A stretch of 64,000 nt of DNA from NCBI GenBank assembly GCA_944990035.1, contig CALYLX010000139.1, positions 496,001-560,000 on the forward strand. Direction: 5' to 3'. Below, piece after piece: positions 42,138 to 52,717 of the stretch; positions within the stretch are counted from its first letter, which is position 1; each line of letters opens with the position of its first letter. The notes under the pieces are model-generated. The model saw nothing but the letters and a program-made list of their open reading frames with translations, had not been told where the DNA came from and searched no databases. A program made the translations under genes and the position numbers. The stretch comes from Clitopilus passeckerianus. Taxonomy: Eukaryota; Basidiomycota; Agaricomycetes; Agaricales; Entolomataceae.

Positions 42138-45100
42138 ATGGTCCGCCATGGCGGCACTCCGGCGCTACCTGCAGCATCCAATCTGCCAGTAGTATCTTTC
42201 GAGAAAGTAGAAGATGTTATGGCGCACGCGAGGGATACAAAGATGTCGAAGGTTTTGTACGGTTATGGGTGTGGGTAGCCTCCTTACTCCTTACTCAATC
42301 CGGGCTGTACTGAATGGTCCCTTCACAGTTGCCGACGACTCTGAGTTTACTCGACCGGAGTCATATATGCAACATATTGGTGAGTCAGATAAAGCTTTCA
42401 TCTGGACGCTAGCCGTTTAATGCTGTTGCAGAACCACTGGAAAGTGAACTTGCTGTACAGGTAGAATATGATATGGACGAGCAAGGTAGGCGTGCTCAAG
42501 CCCCTGCGGTTCTATAGGCTAAACGCTGCTCGTAGACAGGGAATGGTTAGATCTAGTCAACAAAGACCGAACCTCGACCTCCGGCTATGATCAAATTACC
42601 TTTGAGGTTTTCGAAATCATCATGGATAGACTTGAGAAAGAGTGGTTTAACTTGGTGAGTTTTTATCAGCTTCGGTTGCGGAACATCCCTGACGTGCTTT
42701 CAGACCAAAAACATACCGAAGCCTGACTTTGCCCTGCCATCCGAGGATTCTACCTGCGCTATTTGCGACGACTCCGAAGGCGAGAATAGCAATGCTATCG
42801 TTTTTTGCGATGAGTGCAATCTTGCGGTCCATCAAGGTAACAAGCAGTGTACTCTTCATGTTCTCGTCTGACACTTTGGAGCTAGATTGCTACGGTATTC
42901 CTTACATCCCTGAAGGCCAGTGGCTTTGCAGAAAATGCACAGTCGCACCGGACAGCCCTGTGGTATGAGGTTATCGTTTTGCACTTTTAACCCTAGTTGA
43001 CACCCTGGCATAGTCTTGTCTATTGTGCCCAAATGAGGGTGGCGCATTCAAGCAAACTACGAACGGTGACTGGGTCCACCTTCTCTGTGCGATATGGGTG
43101 CCAGAGACAAGAGTCGCAAACGAAGTATTTATGGAACCCATCACTGGTGTCGAGAGGATCTCAAAACAGCGGTGGAAACTGGTTCGTGTTGATTGCACGC
43201 TCCGATAAATCGTGACTGAATCGAAGCACAGAACTGCAGTATTTGCCGAGTCAAGGAGGGAGCATGTATCCAATGCGCGAAGACCTCCTGCTTCCTTGCA
43301 TTTCACGTTACCTGTGCTCGGAAAGAGAGGTTACTGTCTGCGATGAAATCTGCCCACGGAACAGAACCTGCGGCTCTCACATGCTACTGTGAACGACACT
43401 TGCCTGTATGTTCGCTTTGCCCCTTTGAGTGTAGTTTGATACTCATCCGTCGTCATTAGAGGGAACAAGCTGAAGCTCGTGATGCAGCCGTTGCAGCAGA
43501 AGAAGCCGAGGAAGAGCTGAATCCAGGACATGCTGGAAAGAGCTCCAAATCTGCGCGAGCCTACACCAAAGGCTATAAACCAGGACCGCCGATAGTTCCA
43601 GCTATCATCGTCAATAATATTCACGTATACACCCAGAAGGTTAAAATGCGGAAGCATATTGAGACGATCCAAATGATCTGCCGGTACTGGAGCTTGAAGC
43701 GCGAGAAGAGGAGAGGAGCGCCGCTATTGAAGCGGTTGCATCTGGAACCCTGGACTGCCTCTGCAAGTGGGAAGATTCAGACTGAGGAAGAACAAAGGAT
43801 GAAGCTTGATGTAAGTTCCAGCTTGTTTGTTCAAGGAGTATCTGTTGTTGATGGATGTTCTTACAGCAAATGCATCGCCTGCTGAATGACCTTGTACGGC
43901 TCAAAGAGACTAGCTGGCACATCACGCAACGCGAAAGGATCAAGCTTGAGCAAGCACGGGTGATTGAAGCGGTTCTGGATGATTTCTTGCTTTCTCGCGA
44001 GAGAGCTCTATGGGATGCATTTTTCAAAGTGAAAAGGTAATAGACACTCTATCTCTTCAACAATGGGGGTGCTAATGCTGTCACAGCTTGGACAATCGTG
44101 ATCACTTCCTCAACCCCGTCAACAAACTTGCAGTCCCAGACTACTTTGACATCATTCAACACCCGATGTGCTGGTCAATGATCGAGGCGAAACTCAATAG
44201 GCATGAGTATTGGGATATTGAAACTTTCAAGGTATGTCATTTCCGAATTCCCTGAACTTCTGACAGCTGATCTTCCATGATAGGCCGACATTGACCTCGT
44301 CATCGACAACGCGATTCTATACAACAAGCCGGGAACGGTATTTGGGAGAGCTGCGATCAAGATACAGGGTGTACTCGAGCCTATCTTTGCCAAGCTCTAC
44401 GAGGCTGTTGATAAGCAGCCTCCACCCGAAAGCTCCCTCGGAGCGGAGCACCTACCCCCTCAGGAGCCATCCACGTCTCGAGCACCAGCCCTAGTTGGCG
44501 ACTTTGAGCCTTCAATTGAGACTCTTGAACTGTTGTTCTCCAAGGAGGCGATCAAGTCGGGCATGCCCGTTGTCATAGGAGATAACCCTCTTCAATCTCT
44601 GTTCAACATCGAATTTACCAAAGACAGACCCACTCGGACACCGCAACCTAAGCAACGGTCGGCTCCTAAGGCAAAGAGGGAAGCTCGGAAGGCTGCCAGG
44701 GAAAAGGAGGCAACTGCTGCCACCGGACCTCCGATTGAACCTGAGGCCGTACTGGAGGCTATCAGCCAACCAGGGGTTAAGAAACCTGTTTTCCGCAAGA
44801 AACAGCTATCTGGGAATGGCCAAGGCTTGGTACCTCTCGTTGAAGAGGTTGACAACCAAAAGTCATTCAAATTGTTCGACAAAGGCTGGATTCTGCCCCC
44901 TGATTCGAAGCGACACAACCGCGCGCCAGTGGATAGGGCTGGTTCTGTGCCTAGACCGAAGAAACGCTCGCGCATAGGTGCGAGTCATACTTTTCTATTC
45001 TTTCGCGTAACATGCTCATTTTTGAAATTCTTAGAACCCGGTCCATCGCGAATAACCGATAATGAGGGGTGGGTTCCTGACGATCAAGGGGGCTATGGCA

Positions 45101-46095
45101 TGTCTTCAGACAAAGAACCGGACGATGACGCAGATATAACTGCAGGAACAGTGAATGAAGAGCTTGCTCAGCTGGAAGAGCATCAACCCTTGATACATTT
45201 CGATAAACCTTCTGCCCCCGCAAACGAACCTGCGTTGGAATCTTCCGCAAAGCCGCCTTCAAGCCGCGAAACTATCCGGAGCCGTACCACTCAGCCCCCT
45301 GAATCCACCCTCGGCCGTTCGACGTTTCTTCCACCGCGTGTGCAACTTGTCACCATGGAAAACGGTACGGTCGTTGTAGAGGAACTGGATACGCCGGCTA
45401 TTCGACGAGAGAAAGCACTGCGACGGAAGGTTGAACGTCAGTTGACTGCGCAAGAAGGAACGTCTAATGCAGGACCGTCGGATGGGCCAGGTACTCTATC
45501 GGACGTGGCTCCGGTGCCTCCACGCACCAGCCTCAAAGAGCCGCGGGAGGGTGACAGGTCGGAAGCCAGCGACCTCAGTGACACAAACAGCCCGAAAGCC
45601 CCCAAGCGCCCTGTTTCCTCAAGGTTCACCAAGAAACGCACCGTACCTTATCCCCAGATGAAAACGGGAGAACCAAGCGAAGGCGTTGAATTTGTCCACG
45701 GGACACTCGGTCAGTGAATCCCCTCTGGCTACTTGAAACACCATAATTAATCTTTTTTTTTGACTTCGTTCTAGTGTGGGCAAAGAGCAGTAAGTTCCTC
45801 ACGATTTCAAACATTGTCCACAGTTTTGTGATACTCCTGTCCAGACACCTATCCGTGGTGGCCCGCTTCCATTTTTGACGAGGACGATCTCAAAGTACCC
45901 CTAAATGTGATCCAGACGGCAAAGAGGCTACGGGCAAAGGATAAACCTGGCTCCGTCCGCTATTTCCTCCAATTCTTTGACAAGACAAAATCCTGGTCGG
46001 TCTTAACCATCCCTTCTACATTCATACCGCTCATGTCCTTCCAGGGAGTTACTCCTAGCAGAGAACTTGAGGATGCTAGGCGAGGACAAATGTAA
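42138..46095 (+). CDS. NTO1/BRPF-type chromatin reader (PHD, extended PHD, bromodomain, PWWP)
   Basis: Fifteen exons from 42138 to 46095 splice in frame to about 1069 residues. Order: an EPL1-like start ([15 protein letters not shown] and WLDLV near residues 45-95), PHD finger 1 ([21 protein letters not shown], about 137-185), an extended PHD 2 ([12 protein letters not shown] to CYCERHLP, about 190-303), a bromodomain (about 455-560, [19 protein letters not shown]), basic/disordered linkers, and a C-terminal PWWP start ([19 protein letters not shown]). This matches yeast Nto1 and animal BRPF proteins, the scaffold of NuA3/MOZ histone H3 acetyltransferase complexes; the protein would act in the nucleus by reading histone tails. 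The end is uncertain: the frame stops at TAA 46093-46095, while a downstream frame (AFDEAMLAKASPYQKW) looks like the natural PWWP tail. Confidence 0.9.
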
Positions 46096-46494
46096 GCGAG
46101 ATTCAATGCATGCCTTTTCGGTTTGACTTACGCATATCCAGCTTTCGATGAGGCCATGCTAGCCAAAGCTTCTCCTTATCAGAAGTGGAAGAGCCAAGGC
46201 CAGCGCGATGACTGCCATTGGGCGTATCAGTACGCAGTCCCGCGCACCCTTCTGGCTTGTCAAAACTGACTGATTGTGATCAAGGGAAGCGATTACAGAC
46301 ATCGAGACCTCGAGCGAGGCTGAGCCCGAGGGCACGGATTCACATAATTAAAAAGAAGGGAGGCTGGGTTGCTTGCCGTTCCTTCCAGGGATCTGGGTTA
46401 AATTCGGATATTTCCCAGTTGCCTGCGCCGGTCACCACCCCATTTAGCTGAATTGCTACTATCTAAGTCTACTTCGTGGGATATACCTATTTTG

Positions 46495-48039
46495 TACAAG
46501 ACTTGCGGCTTCGCCGTCGCCAGTCTCTTACTTAGAGGATGATACACCTATTAGTTTTTTTGTCCCAGCAGGGTGCCCGGTAGAGTATTACGCTGAGTAT
46601 CTCAAAGGCAGCAAATATAGTTCGTCAGCCAAAGGCTGGTTTCGGTGCAAAATACCTCCTATCGTTCGTACTCTGCACCAAGTTCTGATCAAAGAACCTG
46701 GTTGGTTTGTGCCAGCGCTCGCTATTGCTCACGACTTCGAACTCCTGGATGTGTTCATTGGTCTACATTCTGAGAATCTGAAGATGTATGTTTCATTATA
46801 TTTGGGGTATCATAGGGCGTAAGGAAGCTACAGTAGATATGTACATTCAGATCCATGCGCCACCCTTCACCATCCTTTCAGCTCCAGGTTTAGCAATTAT
46901 CAAATAAATCATGTCATTGTTCATGACTCTTTCCCTCTCACTCGCCCGCCTACATCATCATCAAAGCCATTGCTCCCATCATTGCCGTCATTGGTGGGTA
47001 ACAGAATAGTGCGCATGCCTGAATGCGGGTAGTGAATATGGAGGAGGATGACATGCTCCTGTTCAGAATCGACATCATTGGTGATTGACAGGATTCTGTT
47101 GGCGCTCGTGAATGATGCTGGGTGAACTGAAGATAGAGGAGTACAGGGTCACGGTGGAGGAGCATCGGAATGCGCGGGGAATGGCACCGTTTTAAGCTTT
47201 CAATGGAATCTGAAATTGGCCCATTCAATTGGAAACATGGTGGATGTCAAGTATATAGTGCTACTACTGCTCCTGTCTAAAGTGTAAGCAAGGTGGAGGA
47301 AGGCAATTCAGAATGATGTGCATACCATTTAAGCGGCGTCAAGTCCACATCGAATCAAGGCTAACTCAGCCATGCTCTTGAAACTCCTATATATATCCTA
47401 AGCTTCTGTGAGATAGTGTCATTTCTGCCAGGTTTTTAGTATGTGTCGGCACGCAAAAGTTTATCGACTGACCAATGCACGCACGACTAACTTGAAGGGT
47501 GACTATAGCTATCGTGATATGTGAGGTCCATGTCGTAGTATCCAGATTTGGAGCGAGTGTATTCAGAAGACTCGACTATAGGTTGTTCTTGAGTATACAG
47601 ACAGCAAATTGGCGTTTGCAGCCATGGTGGTTCGGCGAGAGGTTGCCCAAGCATCATCCGAGGATGTTGGGGCTGATGCCCCACAATAGATACCATATAA
47701 AGGAAGTGGTTCACATCACATGGGTGGACGGACTTGATGGAAGTAATTGAGGTCGGGTGTATGCTTATATTATTCAGATATGTGAGGTCCATGTCGTAGT
47801 ATCCAGATTTGGAGCGAGTGTATTCAGAAGACTCGACTATAGGTTGTTCTTGAGTATACAGACAGCAAATTGGCGTTTGCAGCCATGGTGGTTCGGCGAG
47901 AGGTTGCCCAAGCATCATCCGAGGATGTTGGGGCTGATGCCCCACAATAGATACCATATAAAGGAAGTGGTTCACATCACATGGGTGGACGGACTTGATG
48001 GAAGTAATTGAGGTCGGGTGTATGCTTATATTATTCAGA
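46495..48039. repeat. 1.3-kb dispersed repeat, copy B, with internal tandem duplication
   Basis: This is the same element as 28159-29456, in the same orientation, lengthened by a 261-base tandem duplication (47519-48040). It ends about 290 bases before the P450 gene. It carries no recognised transposon protein. Confidence 0.75.
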
Positions 48040-48040
48040 C
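47519..48040. repeat. 261-base perfect tandem duplication
   Basis: Two adjacent units beginning GTGAGGTCCATGTCG and ending TATTATTCAGA look identical by eye over 261 bases, so the duplication is recent. Copy A at 28159 has only one such unit. Confidence 0.85.
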
Positions 48041-48325
48041 TACTACTCGCGTCTTTTTTGAGTAGCGACAACACACATCGTGCGCACGCCGCTCATTTGA
48101 ACTATTTGAATGACTTTCCAACGGGGATCAAGAACGCCCACATAGTGACAGGAACGATAAAAAAAGGCAAGGATTACCTGACAGTACTACCACGACCTCA
48201 AAACATTGATCGCCCTTTTAATCGCCCTGCAACCTGTCAGTCAGACCGCCACAAGCAGCTGAATACATATATATCATGCGCAACAGTCCAATGTGCAGAA
48301 GATCTGACAAAAATCTGTCACCAAC

Positions 48326-50332
48326 ATGGTGCCAGCGTACTGTAGTACTGCATCCTTGGTCTTAGGGATAGTGATCGTTTTAATAAGCTGCTATGGCCAA
48401 AGAACTCGAGACCGAAAGGTGAGGCCTAGTTTAATCGAATCTGATAGTGGTCGGTGATTCACGAACGCATTTTTTGCCCTTTAGCTCGATCATATACCGA
48501 CTTTAGGCTCTCCGTCTCCTGTCTGGTCCTTTTTCACTTGGATTCGATTTTTGTTCAACGCTCGCGATGTTGTCATGGAGGGATGTGAGCAGGTTCGCCC
48601 CACTACATTGTTATCCACTTCGCTATTTGCTGAAACTCGGAGATAGTATTCCTCGACCATTTTCCGCATCCCAAAGTTGACCGGATGGACTGTGATCGTA
48701 CATACCCCCCAACTTGTAGAGGACCTTCGGAGGGCTCATGAAGATGTTCTGTCATTCTCAGATGCGTTGACCGAGGTTGGTGGCTCTGTTAATCTGCGGC
48801 AGTTCGTCGGTTGATGCATGCATTTTCTAGTTTCTCCAGATGAAGTACACTCTAGGATCTCACATACTGGAGAATCCCTACCATGTTCCCATCATCCGGA
48901 ACCACTTGACGAGGGGCCTCCCAGAGTTATTTCCCATCCTTCACGATGAAGTCGTGAAATCGTTCAAGGATATCATTCCGCAGGACGGCGGTGGTACGTC
49001 GCTGTCAATTTCTGCACTTTAAAATTTTACTAATATGAGTATTCCCCGTCCAGCCCTTCCTGTGCTTGACACAGTCAAACCTATCATATGCCGCTCCAGC
49101 AACCGATTGTTCGTGGGCCTCCCTCTCTGTGAGTGCCACCAAATTAATATAGAGCTCTAGACTGAGGTTATATTCTGCGAAGGCCGGGATTCCAAGTTTG
49201 TCAGCCTCAATCTTCAGTTCACGGTCACTTTGGCCAAGGCATCTCAGTTCTTATTTTTACTGCCGTCAACGATGCGCCCGTGAGTATTTATTTACCTACT
49301 CTTCTTACCTACCCGTTAACGAGTTTTCTGTCACACAGAACGGTTGCCTATCTGCTGTCCAGTGTCAGAGCCTCTGGGAAAAAGGCACATTTGTATTTGC
49401 AGCCAACCCTTGAGAATCGGACTCACCAGATCCACGCAACAGGAGCAGAAAATTCGGTACGTCTGTCCTTTGGATAGGAACCCATGCTTGACTATACTCA
49501 CCGCATATGAAGGACGATCTTTTGTCGTGGCTAATGGAAAACGCCCAAGGCGATGAAAAATTAGCTCAGAATCTAAGCTCTAGAATTCTCATGATAAACA
49601 CCGGGGCTATTCACACAACCAGCATGGTACTTCTACTACCATCATTTCGTCTGTACTGGACTGACGATACCCTACACAGGCACTAACCCATGCGGTGTTT
49701 TACCTTGCAACATATCCTGAATACTCAGAGGCGCTTCGCGAGGATTTCCTTAAGGCCGTAGACTCGGAGGTCCAGTGGAACTACACGGCTCTTTCAAAGA
49801 TGGTGAAGGTCGATAGTTTCATTCGAGAGACGCAAAGGCTCAATCCCTTATCATGTCGTAAGTAGTATTTTTACTATGACCACGTTATCACCCACTAACG
49901 CGTCAAAATTCTCCAGTTCAGATGGATCGCATAGCAAGGCAGCCATTTACCTTCTCGGATGGCACATTCGTACCAGCGGGTACCCACTTGCAGGTAGCCT
50001 CGTGTGCTGCTCACTCCGATCCTAATAGCTATGGTCCCGATCCAGACTCGTTTCAACCCTTTCGCTTCGTAAATCGGTTCGAAGATGGGAGAAAACAAGA
50101 CATGACCTCAACGCATGCTGATTTCGTGGCATTTGGACATGGGAGGCACGCTTGCCCCGGAAGGTTTTTTGCAGCGATGGAGTTGAAAACAATTTTTGCA
50201 CATCTCGTTATGTCTTACGATGTCAAATTGGTCGACCGGGAAAAGCCACCAAACCTCTGGATCGTCAACAACTGTATCCCCAACCCCAAAGCAAAAGTAG
50301 TATTTCATCCTCGGACCGCAGGCGACATCTGA
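48326..50332 (+). CDS. Cytochrome P450 monooxygenase
   Basis: Ten exons (48326-48418, 48485-48592, 48647-48775, 48840-48993, 49054-49128, 49183-49279, 49339-49456, 49513-49626, 49680-49857, 49917-50332) give about 493 residues, a normal P450 length. A membrane anchor lies at residues 9-24 (ASLVLGIVIVLIS). The I-helix reads INTGAIHTTS, lacking the usual acidic residue before TT. The ExxR motif is ETQR (346-349). The haem loop is FGHGRHACPGR with Cys435 as ligand. The protein would sit in the endoplasmic reticulum and use a P450 reductase. Resemblance is to fungal P450s that carry the CRSSNRLFVGLPLC segment and lie in terpene clusters, so oxidation of the terpene made by the gene at 30226 is possible but unproven. 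TATATAT lies about 55 bases upstream of the ATG. Confidence 0.93.
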
Positions 50333-50411
50333 CGAAATGGACTTGTATGTACCATACGCTACCACACTACTGTTTACATGCTTGCCTTTACCTGGCTGTG
50401 ACCTCAGGCGA

Positions 50412-51517
50412 TTAGGAATAATATGTGAGCACATTGAAGCCTCCACAAGCTTCGGTTGCATCTCCCGCGCAGGGTATATTGCAGACTGAATTGGGTAAAT
50501 TGTTCCCAATCGGAACCTTGAAAGGTTGCCCGAAAGGATAATCGCACCCTTTAGATCACCAAATGAGCACGTGGACACTCAAACTAAGAAATCATCTTAC
50601 AGCACTCTTGGCCAAACCTTAATCCTGCGACTCTGTATCCCGCGTTGGGGCAACCGTCGATGCATTTCTGCACCGTCATGTTCTCTTCCGGGACGTTTGG
50701 AACGGGTTTGAATCTCAGATTTGGGTTGTTTCCACTGCCGAAGTGGATGAGGGTTTGTATGACGCCAATTGTGGAGATAGACAGAATATACCTGAAGGAA
50801 CCGTACCTGAATAAAGATGTGAGCAAAGTTCTACTGCCGTAACCTGGTCAAAGATCACGCACTGGTAACATAAGCCTTCATAGACGTCGTTTGAGTAACC
50901 ATGATATCCATTGTAATTGCTGACGAACGGCGCAGGTCCAATAGTATATGGAGTGTTGGCATACTGATAGATGTTGATCCCGTTCGGACCACCACATATT
51001 TCACCCGCATTCCCGGAGCATGCCATGTTACAGGTAGTTGCGGCGCCATAATTGTACAAGATCCCATACCCACAGTCTACGACCCGATATCGGAATCCAG
51101 GTCAGTGACAACACAGTGTTCGAGAGGGCGATATTTCGTACAACATTCACTTGCGTATTCGATGCCTCCGAGAGGGAAGCCGAGGGAAGCACATGCATCG
51201 AGACAATTTTCCACAGTTCGGGTAGAGCTGCCGCCAGCATTGTAGTGCAATGTCCGATTCACGGGGCTATCTCTAGGAGCGACCAAAGACATATTCAGAG
51301 TCTAATCTTTAAGTACCATTGAACTTGGATGAAGACCTACCCCCAGCACCCAATAGACTGCCATGACCCATATGTTGAAGGTGGATCACGAGCTATGACC
51401 GCTGATGCATAAACCTAAGAGGGTATTTGGAGCTAGCATAGCTTCTTCAGTAAGGCAAGAAAGACATCGGCCTACCGTGGTCAAGGCAGCGAGATGAGCG
51501 AAGGCCGTTAGAAGCAT
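50412..51517 (-). CDS. Secreted protein with two WSC domains
   Basis: Seven exons (51517-51476, 51414-51341, 51272-51142, 51076-50863, 50806-50792, 50734-50601, 50548-50412) give about 248 residues. A signal peptide (MLLTAFAHLAALTTVYASA) is followed by two WSC domains. Domain 1 runs from SIGCWG to GPNGINIYQY, with ENCLDACASLGF, ECYCGYG and CNMACSGNAGEICGG. Domain 2 runs from LCYQYGS to the C-terminus, with QKCIDGCPNAGY, ECWCDYPFG and CNIPCAGDATEACGG. An intron interrupts the ECYC/ECWC motif at the same place in both domains, showing that the domain was duplicated with its intron. The fifth exon is only 15 bases. WSC domains bind carbohydrates such as beta-glucan, so a cell-wall role is likely. 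A TATA box (TATAAAAG) lies at 51574-51581. Confidence 0.88.
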
Positions 51518-52717
51518 TGAATGTCGTGAGGTAAATTCTGCTAGAGAATGGTCGTAACACGGTCATTTCGCATCTTTTATATTGACTTCTGTCGTTTCCT
51601 AATGGTGCTTAGACTTCCGTCGAGGTTCCCGGCTTATCGCATAATCCTTTGGTCCCAGACGTCTGAATCGACACGATGTTGACGCCTATGAACCGCCTCA
51701 GCGCCGACCAGCAGTGGCGCGGTCCAAATTTATATGCAGAGGAGGGAACGTGCTTTCAGATGCCATATTGCCGTCCAGGGACATCCGTAGCAACTATGAT
51801 ATCACGGCGTGAGTGCGGATGAAGAAGAAACAATCGGTGTCACTCCTGTCCAAAGCGAAGTTAGCGCGTTGATTTCGACTGTCCACTGCAGTATAACGGT
51901 GGGAAATTGCCTATCTTACAATATCAAATGCCCAAGAACCATGAGTATCTTACAACAGAATATCTGGAGGTAGTCTTGACCGACATCTGGCTGCCACGAG
52001 AATGTCCTCTCAGCTGCCGTGAGGCTCTCAATCTCCCATATCATCGTGACCAGAGTACGTCGCCTGAACAAACTGTACATTCTTCAAAAAAATTCTCGGG
52101 TAGGTTGACCATGGTGGCGACACTAGACGAAGACCATCACCCGGCTGCCGCCGCGTCTAGACGCGTCGCGACGCGTGACGTCAAAGCAACACGATATTAC
52201 CGCGTCCTTGGCCGCGTCATTTGGGTAAGCTCTTGGGCGGAAACCTGGTTGTGAAATCCGTCACGAATTTCCGAACTGCAAACTGTGTACTCGAAGAAGT
52301 CCAGAGAGCCGAGTCCGTCCCCTTAAACCTGTGGCAGCTCTGAGTGAGAGAATCCTTAATTCATCGACAAACTTGGTCTGACTGTCGCGCGAGTCGAAGC
52401 AGAGGGAAAGCAAATGAAAAGCAGAGGGATCAGCAAGATAAGGGGCTAGGGGGCTGCTTAGTTGAGCTGTACTTATGCGCATTTTAGCCCCCCCAGCATC
52501 GGCCAAAGTAGACGCCCCAATTAGCAGTGTATGGTGGACGAATGTCGTTTGGAACTCTGGCAAGAAGGAAAAAATGTTAACCTCGACCTTGAGCCTGACG
52601 GCCCTCACGGTAGGTCCCAAGTCCCAAAAAAGCTTAACTATTATTTTAATTTCAATTTATCATATGAGATGATTGCATAGGAACGATGGGTCATATATCA
52701 TAGTACATGTCAAGATA
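51518..52717. other. Intergenic, no protein gene seen
   Basis: About 1.2 kb. Open frames near 51907-52254 (plus) and 52261-52620 (minus) show no family features. A palindrome with two MluI-type boxes lies at 52161. Confidence 0.4.
52161..52176. promoter_or_regulatory. Perfect 16-base palindrome with two ACGCGT boxes
   Basis: ACGCGTCGCGACGCGT is its own reverse complement. ACGCGT is the MluI cell-cycle box bound by MBF in fungi. No gene starts close by, so a regulatory role is only suggested. Confidence 0.3.

Noticed and set aside
47487..48074. 195-residue minus-strand frame with two identical halves
   Set aside because: The halves are simply the two units of the 261-base tandem duplication; no protein family is recognisable.
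51907..52620. Open frames of 115 (plus) and 119 (minus) residues
   Set aside because: They show no conserved motif, paralogue or convincing splice extension; probably chance.
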